The notes: generated from the sequence alone by a model not told the origin. Shown: positions 36,401 through 47,100, counted from the stretch's first letter. The stretch: 64,000 bases of DNA from DYKG01 sp964596185 (GCA_964596185.1 CAZQUE010000001.1:124001-188000); one strand, 5' to 3'. Translations and numbers: made by a program.

Positions 36401-37208
36401 CCTGAATTCTGATTGTGTCGCCTGAGGTAACCCAGGATTTGCCAGTGGTCATGTTTACGGCAGTTACAGATTGAATTTCAGGTTCGACTGTGTCGTAGTT
36501 AACTGAAAGATCCCACTGACGGGTGTTGCCGGCATCATCTGTGGCCGATACGGTCAGAGGAGTAGCGGTGCCTTCACGGTTGTTGGGAAAAGTAAGCGAG
36601 AGCTGGTAAACCGGAGCTGAGTCCGGGCCGCCGACGCGAGAAAAAATATGGCTTGCGCCCAGACCGATGCTGGTAAGATTGGCTCTGGGGATGTCGCCAT
36701 CGAGCGAGCTGTTCATGGTGATATCGATCTGAATGTTGTCACCAATTTTGAAATAGCTGCTGGTACCGGTTCCACCGGTAACGCTCGGACCATATTGTGA
36801 AAAAGGCCTTCTATTGTCTATCAGTAAGCTACCGCCAACTCTGACACCATCTTCGTCAGAAAATTGGAATGATTGGGCAGTATTGTTTTCCACGTTACCG
36901 GGCGAAACGGTCAAAAATGCGGAGTAGAAGTTACCGGCGATGTTTGGCAGAGGGAAATAGGGGTTGCCGAACTGGCTGAGGTTGACGAACGGATACTGGC
37001 TTGTATCGGTAGTTGTCGAGCGACAACTGAAAGTGATCGTGTCGCCAATACCGGCAATGCCGTCGCCGTTCAAGTCTGAAGACAATACGGCTACCTGGTT
37101 GGATACTAGTGCCCAACCTGATGTGATTGTACCCAGAAGCAGGTATAGTATCAATATGCTTCTGAATACCCTGTTGATAAATTTTCTGTCTGCCTTTTTG
37201 ATCGCCAT
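27426..37208 (-). CDS. giant secreted Ig-like repeat protein (3260 residues), FlgD-like C-terminus
   Basis: Surface or secreted protein of 3260 residues. A signal peptide (hydrophobic about 14-30) precedes a Ca-loop-like DLNGDGIAGIGDT segment. Many Ig-like beta-sandwich repeats of about 100-120 residues follow, with recurring AxDxAGN and IDNxPP joints and IGDxxxI starts. One copy of a 1.07-kb super-unit (29745-30810) resembles the fourfold unit of the larger paralog. The C-terminal part has Big-type domains, a linker with YPNPAR, and a final FlgD Ig-like/type-A-sorting-like domain (EVKIYDVAGHKV... NGVYFARI... ending KIAVLR). It is probably an adhesin or filament. Ribosome site GGAGG; a terminator lies upstream, so it needs its own promoter, which I could not pin down. 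Confidence 0.88.
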   Translation of the reverse strand: MAIKKADRKFINRVFRSILILYLLLGTITSGWALVSNQVAVLSSDLNGDGIAGIGDTITFSCRSTTTDTSQYPFVNLSQFGNPYFPLPNIAGNFYSAFLTVSPGNVENNTAQSFQFSDEDGVRVGGSLLIDNRRPFSQYGPSVTGGTGTSSYFKIGDNIQIDITMNSSLDGDIPRANLTSIGLGASHIFSRVGGPDSAPVYQLSLTFPNNREGTATPLTVSATDDAGNTRQWDLSVNYDTVEPEIQSVTAVNMTTGKSWVTSGDTIRIQAVIDKYDYDKVVVTHPILFPAGITMIRTAGTVGSEATFQYDYYLADVPDVQSNFITFEVRATDDVGNESSPRNSNPLALDNIPPEFALPFGVEMVEKGGVPNDNIAIIGDQLHFYGNLSSLMNDVVITVDLSGIGGIPNQIIPFNNSATTTFELWYDIHQFTSENTTPRAFTVTAKDTAGNQISQVVLPILYVDNYPPTISAGQTQNVSRPGKTVKYGDQIAIQATLANIDGGSIWTNFERIGGTASSTLSPYSGTIYRLDHTVGDPTVGTFYDQNVAFTIYAADDAGNTVYTVANTISIDNEMPKILGSRYTSSPAISATHPYVRINDRLSFFVQLASAAASVHDQETVKVSLTEFGQTTPVNMVYDGVGTYTVTVDVTDGDLNDDHYFTYQAEDNAGNAVSNTIYVHIDNKKPDVGPMAINYMTDLNKSGVVNIGDRLEIIVPVTDPDSGTCTIDLSYVGGPSGYIMNYDPVLLRYYLVHDCAEAAMESTSYVFRAIVSDKAGNTMNSLSSTFEVDCRPPVIMYASATVQELKGKTGVVNIGDKVTITAKADLTRVDGGTPMVNLTSLGGNSAQVLYDDGAHNDNLANDGIYGYTHTVTEGSTDGETISLTVELTDNAGNRALGSTEAMFVDNKPLTINTCTVTQVYDNNGNTIVDLDGIYTTYPSVATDVVRIEINISGNTGDMGTATVDLTKLGINDTARQIPYTSTAGGWIATADYMPIPGSTNNEETAFNIKLTDVNGNEIVQTTTTKVFIDNSPPKLEIYPIAFVVDQGRLNEANLNDVIQIRLRVTNNDDILPMIDFTNLYLANGLTPPGPTLFPPPVLGEYVYEWTVPEGLGTVGSLTILAYDASGNMKYGYTNSIRFLSKTPTFASYPQSRADLSLDAVPSWEQNQIANPGDQVTLTVVMTSLYSADNAPPATVLADIRSITSASADDANSAYYDGDMKTYWTPLTYQPFPISGAGNYVYRDTFTVSAGNVDTPIASFGVRVLHPDASSIILASTTITCDPDSPFGVDTKLPDPQNIILSVLDENEDNIASNSINIDDLLYVRTEIKKFDDPGSATFILYRADNVTEAFRTPIYNLPGTEIWEGMFRVATTTITGWPAMNGETPRFRVYASDDAQNIVSSALKLATFTIDNDPPVITDSNLRVENRNLQNWAANVGDGYRPSEGDRVAPDGIVASVTVTNTGDVTGNGMAFVDFSQIEATSTYKLTQIQNPLTVYSLPMELATNTFDLATRTFRIYVRDGAGNYTYVDHELAVDTTRPRLESASYDGRILTMNFTETIDPILFQTNLDKVRIGSKMDHDDIQIPGAARALDPVNDTIFESYPSDRIQVMLSTGTKAIVADWGQTNLYISVAHSTTNGEATPNTYDPIALDEAGNWLQPLPRTLASTSVNIPTVYTTRPKLVTGYYNANVPSESDYLYVDFDKDMDPNSITNDSLRNLSIWKNRGNPSDTYANRYRFITAAAPDAVFDMDIRRLKILLSQQAKDWIALNYGRTGAQFHLQVNGTEYEPPDPFDPDPLIRDFEGNRVMPIHYTVATPATLIPLNSQFSIDDGAISLDLSGAQPLLKIEFQKAPLRRARLYLDPYKNLAETIELSRDLPVDLSRIYLYAKSDLTDGSIPLNQTMVDYTAYKTYNTDYASNVVTIPLTSEALRTMLSWGTSEFFIACSESAFVDLWGNGSIRYPVQGGTAQKIINVTFPMIIAPPAIQTLAVTPAKSISAQQIQLCKGQPVGNFYYEVAFNTATLSADVYIPIDRTKVPTLKLFTQDDQVNPKDTATFIAWLDHVQGGITRTVARFANNSDLTASNLQRRPCFVEVSGYADVFSPTTYTDTASLSYNLSDKDNSVNGFKNASYTLMLDNQLPVPLSAIPTGTIGITPANSAQFEVTFDEPMDQTVGSGFQPQLRLGDGLNTVMSFTFQSWVDSYTARFTNSANFDANTPQGTYTYYVSGGYDEAGNRGNNEVALPSQLQIRSKGPNIDSFVVSTYQSTTAKLTSPSGDVNNQPFSPYVAPGIATVTINFQTAPLATSLWLQIFQGDALRESLPITVSGLTGTANWDGTIGGTLVGESGPTTYVLRVYDDAGNEASKRGSIVYDGKAPVVTSWRFSNVRTYNNKAYFSPLVSSFAKIDAFGPASGDALKMRLVNPGLSTDTYPMTGLSGGGYTISFDGKDTNSPQGTLVDGEYMVNIVDYAGNIGDPLGVGSIATGTLVMDRTAPSIIDIRTYRVDNGNEVNRFNPNVTPLRIEVGSNDASVSSGTALVRITTGSSLVRELLLEETATPFKVEWDGKDSNRQPVVDGTYKLSVTDLAGNESTDVTKDITVVNSVFKVTSVAQIDKDHIRVTFSHAVNPADAGIPSNYSLSPATPVGIGAVTPITVNDNTVEIPLTYPLTHNTNYTLTVNPGFRSIDDDPITSGNNTGLFTADTLGPIITAITYDGLNSQKKFNIVFDEQIENITAQQVGNYNLTSGTDTIAIESVSLRADLKSVTITAYDDIVETRNYTIVASGVEDLFGNPSDSSLARVTFQGQDITPPVLTITAFSNPANEFDFSIAVSSNEDLSGAPTAVITQSGGTAVSLVLNAGPTNRIFIGGAHLDMNYPGVATIKVTATDISTNTGTANMSFSTAFVNASMRASLQSPDRNFTALFEPGTLKENSLVAIVPEQLSKVPTSETRAAMIVPSVMAELTRAQVSSIRASAATDGQSAEELIPVGTAYSINIAAGRIAGNIKANFKLSTEQLEAGTGLYRSDLSLGWKPVAYSLKDGEIEFFANEPGTFAIMKDVLAPRANMLTKIEADKPIREPRPSFVWNIDELGSGIDLAKGQVIMNNRAYPVMFDESGKMARFIPTEDLIGGEYEMSLRLADKAGNQLVTPALRFQVLPPLVIYEVNQYPNPARTRVNLRISTNRPDVDWGEIEVKIYDVAGHKVADSNNLSIRTGTNGLLQVQDVLWDLRSTGGKQVANGVYFARITVRDPDNWSKKAKYTHKIAVLR

Positions 37209-37303
37209 GTAAATGGTTCCTCCGCGGTAGTGGAACTGATAGTTTTCGACTATTCAGTTAGTTAATCGGCACTTCGTAGAGAAACCTGTAGAAAAAAAAC
37301 AAT

Positions 37304-37341
37304 AAAAAAAGGCCGGGGCGCGTTAACGCACCCCGGCTTTT
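37304..37341 (-). terminator. strong terminator between the two giant-protein modules
   Basis: GCCGGGG/CCCCGGC stem (37312-37318 with 37331-37337), extended by an inner GCGTT/AACGC palindrome, with a 7-A tract on the left (T tract on the minus strand, 37304-37310) and TTTT on the right. It ends the giant-1/lipoprotein-1 transcript. Confidence 0.92.
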
Positions 37342-37371
37342 CCCTAAACTCCCATTCAATGGGATGTTACG

Positions 37372-38151
37372 CTATATACCGGTCAGGCCGGCTTTTTTCA
37401 ATGTGTTGTAAATCTGGGCAACCGAAGAGGTCGAAGAGCTGTCGGCGCTTCTGGCAGCGAGAATCTGGGCTCTGGCTTTGTCGTCGTCGCCGACATTGCC
37501 GCGCCAGAAATATGCGTATGCAGTCATGGCGTGAGCTTCTGCCGAGCTGATTCCGATTGAAGTATGTTCCAGAGTCAGCAGGTAGCTCGGGTCACCCAGG
37601 CCTATCTGCTCAAAAATATCGACCGCCTGACTGACCGAAGAGGTGGTGCTTTGTTGAACCAGGCCCATGGCATAACCAAGCAACGATTCCGGCAGACTTC
37701 CGGCCTGCATGAAATCTGACATACCCGACATGGTGTCGTAGTTTTTGACCTTGGCCCAGCCGCGGCCATTATAAGCCTGCTGGCGTTGTTCGGTTGTGGC
37801 GTTATTGTCCCCAAGGACGCTGTCGAAGTAAAGAATTGCTCCGCTCCAGTTGCCGTAATCCATGGCTGACCAGGCGTTGGTAAGTTTCTGGGAAACTGTT
37901 GTGCCGGTGCCTGTACCCGTTCCAGTCGATGTGCCCGTGCCTGTTGAGGTTCCGGTTCCTGTTGAGGTTCCTGTTCCTGTCGAAGTTCCAGTGCCGGTGC
38001 CCGTTATGATCGGGCCGGTGGGGTTTTCGCCCGGCAATATTTGACGACCGCTGCCGCCACCCCCACCACCGCAGCCAATCGTCAGAACAATGGCGGCGCA
38101 CATCAGTGAGAAAAAGATACTGAGAAATGTATATCGCTGTTTTTTTTGCAT
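37372..38151 (-). CDS. TPR-like lipoprotein of surface module 1
   Basis: Exported lipoprotein of 259 residues: signal peptide with a lipobox ending IGC (C27), poly-Gly, a low-complexity linker of TGTGTS hexapeptide repeats (about 51-85), and an alpha-helical TPR-like domain to the end (GLTGI). It is a paralog of 26704-27399. It starts 3 bp after the stop of the 4627-residue giant gene, so the two are surely co-expressed. The -3 lipobox residue is Thr rather than Leu, slightly unusual. A role as outer-membrane tether or chaperone of the giant protein is inference. Confidence 0.85.
   Translation of the reverse strand: MQKKQRYTFLSIFFSLMCAAIVLTIGCGGGGGGSGRQILPGENPTGPIITGTGTGTSTGTGTSTGTGTSTGTGTSTGTGTGTGTTVSQKLTNAWSAMDYGNWSGAILYFDSVLGDNNATTEQRQQAYNGRGWAKVKNYDTMSGMSDFMQAGSLPESLLGYAMGLVQQSTTSSVSQAVDIFEQIGLGDPSYLLTLEHTSIGISSAEAHAMTAYAYFWRGNVGDDDKARAQILAARSADSSSTSSVAQIYNTLKKAGLTGI
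37897..38001 (-). repeat. 18-bp tandem repeats coding the Thr/Gly/Ser linker
   Basis: About five imperfect 18-bp units in the lipoprotein gene encode TGTGTS hexapeptides. Third-base changes differ between units, so the protein sequence is held more tightly than the DNA. Confidence 0.85.
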
Positions 38152-38154
38152 GGA

Positions 38155-41100
38155 TTACCTCAATATCGCAATCTTGAAGGTTTCTTTAACCTTTTTCGAG
38201 GGGTTGTCAGGATCTTTGATTTCGATTCTGGCAAAATATACGCCGTTGGCGACCAATTTGCCGGAAGCGTTACGCAGATCCCACGGAATGTCATACAGGT
38301 AGCGGGCATTGATTCCCCATTTTTCGTTTACTGGCTTGATGCCATCGAGTGTCGCAACTCTGTGGCCGGCGACATCGTAAATCTTGACTTTAACCAGATC
38401 TTCACTGACATCGCCACGGTTCGCACTGATTCTGATGAAAGTTCTTACTCTGGCCGGGTTAGGATATTGGGCTATCTGGGTAATCTGTAACGGGACGACC
38501 ACTTCGAATCTTACTGCAGTCATCGCAGAATCGTTGCCGGTGTTGTCTTTGGCTCTGATGACCAGGTCGTGCCAGCCACCGGTAAGATCGGCCATGGGCT
38601 TGAATGTGAAATTGCCGCTGTTGTCGACAGTTACATTCTGAGCCGGGCCTGAATCAATGTGGGCAGTAACCGTAGTTATATCGAGGCCTGATCCGGCGTC
38701 GGTGATTTTGCCCCTGAATTCCGGGCGAGGGGTGCGGAATGGTTCATTAAGGTCGATGTCGGCAGCCAGGGCTACTTCAGGGCCCTTAACGTCACGCAGA
38801 ATGGCAAAGAGCTGGGTTGAAGCCGCTTTGGCTGCGAAGCTGCTGCCCCGGGTTGGTTTCGCAGTCAGGAATTTCCATTGGTCATTGGTCTGATAGAACA
38901 GGCCCAGCCCGGTAGTTGAAGTTGCTTGCGGAATTTCGACGAAGACATTGAAGCCTTCTTTTACTTTTTCTGCCGCAATTGCGACTTCATAAGCCATACT
39001 GACCGGCTTGAGTTCAGTCTGATCGATGGCCGAGGCCTGAGTTTGGCTGGCTCTGAGACCGAGGGCAAGACGGGCCTGCTGCTGCAGGGCAGTTCTAATC
39101 GAGGTGCTGGTTTCGTTGCCAGCTTCAAGGCGATGGCCCATGATCTTGAACATGGCATTGTCCTTGAGGCTGCCGGTCGAGAATTCAGCGACAAGTTTTT
39201 CATCAGCTGATTTTACCGATGCAACCTTATTGGCACTCAGATATGCTACGGCAAAGGTCGAGTTGCCGCTGCCCTGGTTGCCGGCCAGATCCTGGGCCGT
39301 TGCCACGAGAGTGCCATTGCCCGGATAGGATGGGCTGAGATGAACCCCAATCATGAATGAGCGACTGTTGGCTCCCTGCTGCATGTTAGTGGTAATAACC
39401 GGAGCATTGCTTTGGGCTATCTGCAGCACTGGTGGAGCTTTCAGATCTTCATTGCTGACGACGACGACGATTATGTCGCTTTCGTTAGCCGGGTTCGAGA
39501 AGGCGGACACTTCGAGAACCGGTGGCGTCAGGTCGCGACCCTTGAAGTTAATACTGTTCGGGCTTGGCGACAGGTTGCCATAAACGTCTTCGATTCCGGT
39601 TACCGAAATCTGATAATCGGCGTTTTCAATCAGATTGGAAGCTGCAGTCAGCAAAACAGTTTTGGTGTCTGCCTGAGTTGTGGCGGCTGCGATGGCCAGC
39701 GCACCACTTGGGCCGGTCAGACTGTATTTGCCGATGTCGCCGGCAGTAGCAGGCTTGTAACTTTCATCGAAAACCACTTTGAATTCCTGCTGTCCCGACA
39801 GGCCGGAGAAGTTAACCGAAGAGAGAACGGGGCCTTGTCCGTCGGCAAGCATCGGGGCTGTATTGTTTGGCGCGGCAATCCCCGCTCCATAAATGCTGCT
39901 GATAGTGCCTGGAGTTGCCTGGAATTCATAGGTTGCCTGATGTGCAAAATTTGGAGTCACGCTGAAGCTTACTGCCTGAGCTTCTATTTTCTGAATGTTG
40001 CTGATGGTCAGGCCGGCAGCAGTGATGGCCGCGCCGGCAAGATTGGCATCAACTTCATGGTTGAAAACGAGTTTGGCAGTCGAAGAACTTATCTGCACTG
40101 CACCGACAACCTTGAACGGAGTGGTCAGGGCAAAAATGCTGATGCTGATATTGGCTGGGTTGCCGGCATAATCAGTTGCCCTGAAACTGTAGGTTCCATC
40201 GAGAACTGTGCTGCCTGCAGAATTGGTGCCATCCCAGAAAGCGCTGAAGTAGGCCCCGGAATCGGTCAAAGGCAGCTGTTTGATTTTTATGTTTGAACTG
40301 TTGAGAACATCGACCCAGAAAATGCCGCTTTCTGAAAGCGTATCGGTAGATTCTACCCTGATTTCAAGATTGCCGGCCGCAGGCGAATAAGCGGTCACCG
40401 GGTTGCCGTTGACATAGGTGCTGTAAGTCGATACTGCCGGTTCAACCGTATCGATGATGATGTTATACAGAATCGGGTCGCCCGATGCGAGCAAACCGAC
40501 ATTGCCGGCCTGATCAACCAGATCGAGGGAATAGATACCATCTGGCATCAGCGGCTTCGGATCGGTTCCGCGACTGTAGCGTCCATCGAAATTTCCGGCC
40601 CAGGTGTTGGCACCTGCGGCATTCAAAGCGTATGTGTCGGTCGAGTTGGCACCTCTTATTCTCATTCTAAGCGCATCTGTGTCGACTGAATTGAACGAAA
40701 CGTTCAGATAGCTTTGTCGAGATGGATTGAAATAGACGGAATCGGTAGCGACGGCGCCACGGGTAACTGTCGGCAGATCGAGGGCGACCGGCGCAGAGGC
40801 ATCAACGGTCCAGTCATAGGATTCAAGTGAGAAGTCACCTGAATCGTCGACCAGCTTTATCTGATAGGTCGTCGGATAGATGGTTGGAACCGGACCATTG
40901 GTCAGCGACCAGGTAAATGTCGCTGATTTGCTTACGGCATCGTATGTCAGAGGATAAGAAGCCACGGTAACGCCGCTTTGCATGAAATGCAGATTGATTG
41001 GCAGAGCGTCAGGATCCTGGCTCAGGGTGACGGTTAGAGTCGCGGCGTTAGGTGCGACAGCGAAACTGAACGGTGTGTCGCGCAGAATTTCTGTGCCACT

Positions 41101-44100
41101 GGCGGTTGTTGCCTGCATAGATTCTGCGAAGATGGTTGCGATGACCGGGCCCCTCGACTGGACGACTACGGTGCCGACAACTGCGTTATCAAGCTTGTTT
41201 CCAGTCAGATCCCAGCCGGTTACCCGGTATTCATATTCGCCCTGCGGCAAATCGGGAGTTATCTCACTGGTTGTTACGAACTGAGCCTGGGTGTATGCAG
41301 GTGCATCGAGCCATGAGTCGAAAGCGCAGCCGATTACGGTGCTGCCGGTTGCGATACTGAGCAACGGCGTTGCTGATGCTTTCATACTTTCGTTGAAGGT
41401 GACGGTGAAAGTCGCTCCGCCGATTGGCTCAGAGGTAAGGGGTTCGCCGTTAAGTGAAACAACACCGGTTACTGTCGGAGCCTGCCTGTCAATGATCAGA
41501 ACTGTAGTTGCCGAAGCTCCGGTGGCAAAGTTGCCGGCCAGGTCGACGGCAGTTATTGTATATGTGCCGGTTGCAAGCGCCGAAGCCTGTGAAGTGGTAA
41601 GGCTTGCGCTGTATTCATCTGCGGCATCGTCGAGATTAAGGCTGTAGGTATTTGTAGCATTGTTGCCGGCGATTACCAGCCGCAGGCTATCGGTGGCAGT
41701 GCTGCCGAATTTAAGATACAGCGGACCATAAAGAGCCTCATTGTAGTAGAGCGGATCGTTACTGCCATCAGAAACCGGGCCGATAGCTGCCGAATCAATA
41801 ACCGGTGCCAGAGCGTCGTAGGTAATGATGGTGCTGTTGGTGGCACTGATGTTACCAATCTGGTCAACCAGTTTGAATTTGTAGCTCAGCGGGCCATTGT
41901 TACCTGGTTCATCGCCTGGAGTTGCATCGATGTTGTCAAAGAAATTGGCATCGACTGTGATCGAAGCAATCTTGTTGCCGACATCCGGTGTAAAGGTTAT
42001 CGATGCAGTAAGATTGTCGTCATTGTCGTAGATCCAGAGCATGTGTGGAATCTGGGTCGGAGCTTCGTTATAGTAGAGGGTAAGTGTCGCAACGCCAGGG
42101 GCGACATTGAGCGAGAACGGTTCGTTCATGCGAATGTCGGCGCTTACCATTGGTTGCTGTGAATAGAGAACAGCGGTTACCAGCGGAGACTGTGTGTAAA
42201 GGTCGATGGTAAAGCTGCCGATCAACGGGTTTTCGTTCTCATTGCCGGCCAGGTCTCTGGCACCGGTTATCTGGTAACTGTAGCTGCCGGTGTTGTAGAG
42301 AGTCAGGTCGTTGGTGTTGGTGAACTGGCAGTGGGTCGCATCGATCCAGCTGGTAAAAGTGAGCGGAATTGTCGTTGAGGTGCTGGCAATGTTCGCGGTC
42401 GGCGTTACAGATCGATTCATCGCTTCGTCGAATTCGATGACGAAGACTCCGGTTCCGGCAGCGTGGCCGCCTGCTATCAATGGTGTTGCCGAAGAAACCG
42501 TCGGAGCATCGCTGTCTACGATTAGCAGGGTTGCATTGTTGCCAATGTTTCCAGCCGTGTCGACCGCGCCAATGATATAAACGTCATCGACAAGGGTGCT
42601 GCCGAAAGTCGCGACATGTGTTCGCGCATCGGTGGTTTCGAGATCGATGGCCTGAGTGGCTACCGGTGAGACTGCCGGTGACAGGAAAACGAATTTCAGA
42701 GTTTCGTCATTGTTGGTTTCAACGGTAAATTGCACATCGCCCTGATTAGGTGAGTAATAATATGCTCCAGTTGAGAAAGTTCCCAAGCCGCTGATGGTGA
42801 TTGTGGCAACATCTGGAGCTGTCGCATCGTATTTCAGACTGCTGGCGAGAGCTGAGCCGGAAACGTTATCTTCATCATCGATAAGCTTGAAGCTGTAGGT
42901 CTGATCAGTGTAAGTATACAAAGGATCAGTTAAATTGAAGTCATTGGGGAAGATCAGCTGTTCGTTTATGTTGTTAAGAACCGCACCTGATGATGAAACC
43001 AATACGTCGTCTTTGTCATAGACGTTGAGACGGTGTGGTGTATTGAAAGGGCCGGCCGGATAAGTGATGTTGATTGTCGCGCTGCCGACGCCATTGAAGG
43101 CATAGTTGGTCTTGATGCCGTCAGCAACTCCGTATACGGCACTCTGGTCAGTCAGATGCGAAATCTGGGCAAATGGCCCGTCGGTCATGACTTCAACTTT
43201 GAAGGTACCGGCGCTGGGAGCGATAAGAATATTTCCGGCAAGATCCTTGCCGCCAACGATATCGTAATTATAAAAGCCGCTTGGCATGGAGGTTTCTATT
43301 TCGATGGCGTTGGTATAATAGGCAGTTGAAGCCAGATTTGCATCGGCCCAGCCGGCAAAGTTCATCGTGATGGTTGTACCTGCTGTGGCCAGGGTCAGGG
43401 TCGGTTCAATTCCTGCATCCATTGGCTCGGAGAAAATCACGGTGAAAGTGGTTCCGTCGGCCGGACTATTTCCGATAAGTGTGTCTGGAACTACAGAAAG
43501 AACCGTGGGGTTTGATTTGTCGACAATCAGACCTCTCTGGGCAAGTCCGGTGCCGATGTTGCCGGCGCGGTCGATGATGCTGAGAATGTAAGCGCCTTCG
43601 GCGAGCATGTTGCCGGTGGAAACGTTGTAGTTTCTCAGAGAAGTCTGGGTCATGTCATAAGTTGTCGTGGCATTGTCGGTCACTGAGTAGATTGCCAGTT
43701 TCAGCTCGTCGCTAGAGATTCCGGTAGTTGCATTCAGGTTGAAAGCGCCGATCATTGGATTGTAATAGCTGATATTGGTTGTTTCAGAGCCGATACCGGT
43801 CATGGTGATAGAGGTTACGTCCGGTGCGAGGTTGTCGTAAGTCAGCGTAGCGACCTGATCGGTCTGATTCATGGCCGAATCGATTATACGAATCTTGTAA
43901 TCGGTTGGGCCGCTGACTCCCGGATCGAAGAGCGGGTCGAAATCAGCATTTGTAAAGGTTGCGGTGGCTACTCTGCTAACCGGAACCGAAATGGCGACCT
44001 GACCGTATCTGGTGTTGGCGGCATCGTAAACTTCGAGAACATGTGGCCAGTGCTGCACTGTGTCGGTTGAATAAACGATCTGGAAAGTCGCATCGCCGAG

Positions 44101-47100
44101 GTCGCGGCTCCAGGGTTGGTCTATAAGCGTTGCTGTAACATCAACAGTTGGTTGAACGGTTCTGACGCTTACATTACCCGAACTTACTTCCGGGGCATAG
44201 GTGCGAACTTCAACCGGATCAGTGAAAGTGGTGTCGAAACTGTTGGTCGCTTCGTCTCTACCACCGGTTACTTCCCAGGTCCAGACGCCGTTAGCGGTAG
44301 CTTCGGTGAAGGCGGTATTGTTGGTGAAGACTGCGGTTTCAGAGGCAATCCAGTAGCTGAAGGTGAAGCTCATCGTCGTGGTTCCGGTTGCCAGGCGCAA
44401 AGTCGGGATGACGTTGGGATCCATTGCTTCGCTGAATTCTACTCTGAATTCTGAGCCATAGGGGAGTCGGCCGATGTAGTCGCCCGGAATAACCTGCACA
44501 ACAGACGGTTTCTGGGTGTCAAGTTCAATTGTGACTGAGGCGGTATCGGTGAATCCACCGGGTGCGCTATCGCTCTTCAAATTCAGATCGTAAGCCTGCG
44601 AGGCGGTTACAACATAGGCAGTGTCAAAGATGTCTCTGATATTGGTAACTTCGACGTAAACCGGAACTCGTTGCAGGCCTGCTGGGAAGGCGGCGGCGTT
44701 GGTAAAGCGGGCGACGGTTCTTTCGAGCCCGTCGACGGTGCGATTGCTGTAGCTGATGAAACTGCCGTTGCAGATGACGGCATCGTTGTCCTGGCGCTTG
44801 ATCTGGGCCGCAGGCTGGGCCTGGGTCTGGATCGGCACCGGGGCACCATCAAGATTGGGTGGGAAAATTTCTACTTCGAACGCCAATTCATTGATGGCTT
44901 TCTGATTTACCGGCGGTTTGTCGCTCATTGAGCAGGCGGCGACCGTGGCAGCGTTGTAGCCGACTGGGTAAATCATGTTGAGAGGGCCGGGGTTGCCAGA
45001 AGGCAGATAGGCGGTGTTGTTGGTTCCCCAGAGGTTGGTGAAAGCGCCGGCATTGATCTGCAGCCGCCAATCAGGAGTTGCACTGCTCTGAAAGAGGTTG
45101 ATTACATTGTCGACATCAGTGGTTGTCAGTTTCAGAGAAATTGTCGTGCTGGCGTAGAGATTGTCGGTGGGCAGTTGCAGGTCTTCGAGCTGAAGAACAA
45201 GCGAGGCTCCAGAATCATACTCATGCAGAATGATCTGGTTGTGGAATCCGGTCACTCTTCTGCTTAGTGAAGGAACTGGAGTATTTACCAGTGGATCGGT
45301 AGAATTAGCTCTGGTGAAATCGTTGGTGAACAGAAGCAGACGATCGCTGGCAGTTAGTTTGAGTGATCGACTGGCCATATCGAGTTCGGGCACGACAACA
45401 TCGAAGTTGAAGGCCGGGGTGGGCCGGTTGTCAGCAGCATCCATCGGAGACTGACTTGAAATTGCCTTTACACTTCTCTGCAAATTGTCTTTTACAAAAG
45501 ACATTCCATCTCGAATCGCAAACTTGAGCGTGTTGGCAGTGCCGATCTTGCGGGCGATCCAGTCGGTGCCGCTGGCATTGAGGGTGATGCGAACGTGGTT
45601 GTTTAGTGCGTCCGGCCATGAGATGGTGTCGCTTGGCGTGAACACGTAGCCATCGGCATAGTCGACACTGCTGTAATCATAAGTCAGGTTCTTGTAGAGA
45701 AGAACGCCGCTGGAAGCACTGAGTGTCGTAGGTTCAACTTCTTTGTTGAAGTAAATGTCGATAACTGTTGCTGCGGGCCAGTTCTGCGTCATGGCAACCT
45801 GGCTCACTTCTGGCAACTCGCGCCATGATGAATCGGTTATGGTTACCGGATAGAAAGCTGCAGTCGGCAGCTCATTGGCGAACAGATCGGTAAGCGGTGA
45901 AGCTCCGGAATTGGTAATCTGTAGATACACCGGTGTTGAAGCCCAATTTCCGACGGTAATCTGTTGCGCAGCATCGAGAGTGATGTCGAAGCTGTAGAGA
46001 TTGGTGGTGTCGGGGACATTGGCGGCGAAGTTGAGATAGGCCGGCGTGCCGAGCGGGGCAGATGCACTGCCAACCAGCGTCCATTTGCTCATGTCGATAC
46101 TGGCATTCTCATAGACTTCAGAGAGGTTTACCCTGATGGTCGTTCCGTCGAATTCGGCTGAAACGATTTGTGGGGCAACATTGTCGATTGTGTAGGTGAA
46201 GGTCGCGAAATCTTTGTTCCCACCTTCATCCTGGCCGATAACGTAGATTTCTCTGGTTTCGCCATTGATTGGTGGCAGGCTTGAAACCGGGATGCCGGCA
46301 ATTGTCGTTGCGCTCGAGGCAGCCACTGCCATTTCGACTGTGCCGCTGCCGCAGTCGGAAAAGTCAATCCAGGCGCGATTCATGGTCGTGTCGCCGCTGA
46401 GGTAGGCATCGACATGCAGCAGATCGCCTACTGTCGAGGTGCCAAGATTGTAAGCGGTGTTCAAATCATAGTTTGGATTGAGGTCGGTAGTCGCAACCAT
46501 TGTTGGGCGTTCATTTCTGACGGTAAAGGTCGAGTTGCCCTGAACCATGGTCGAAATGTTTGCGGCATCGTCTTCGGCGGTAAGTTTGTAATAAAGGGTG
46601 TTGCCGTTGTTGATGCCCCAGTTGCTGACGCCGGGTGCGCTTACCACGAAAGTAGCTTCGTGGCGATTCATTGCACTGTTGTAAACCATGGTCGCGGTCG
46701 CAAAATCAACTGTTCCTGAACCGATGGTCGCCTGAATGCTTACCGCGTCAAGGTAGGCGGCGGCACTTGCATAGACGGTCAGGACGTCATTTATGTTCGC
46801 AACATTGGCAACGGGATTGTCGCCATTAGTCTGGCTGATTTCGATGCCGTCGGCGGAGAAACTGATGGGTTGACAGTCGATGTTGAACTGAGCAGATTCG
46901 GCAAAAGCCAGATTGTTGTTGGAGTCATAGACCCTGGCTTTGAAAACGTAGTCAGTGTATTCCTGATCGGCAGCCTGAGTATACAGGACCGGAGCCTGAC
47001 CCCAGGTGTAGGTATCGATACCGTCGAAATCCATGGTTTCTGCGGCCGAATAGCCGATTGCGGTGAGGTCAAGGGTTACAGGCCCAGCTGAAGTCGTGCT

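Noticed and set aside
37897..38001. Possible CRISPR-like array
   Set aside because: The repeats are contiguous 18-bp coding units without spacers and encode a linker.
39412..40296. 294-residue open frame on the plus strand
   Set aside because: Antisense to the conserved C-terminal part of the 4627-residue protein; composition (Gly/Val/Arg/Cys) is that of a shadow frame.
41781..41789. GCCGATAG resembling a sigma-28 -10 box inside the giant gene
   Set aside because: It is in coding sequence with no -35 partner; GCCGAT arises often from common codons, so only intergenic copies with spacing were kept.
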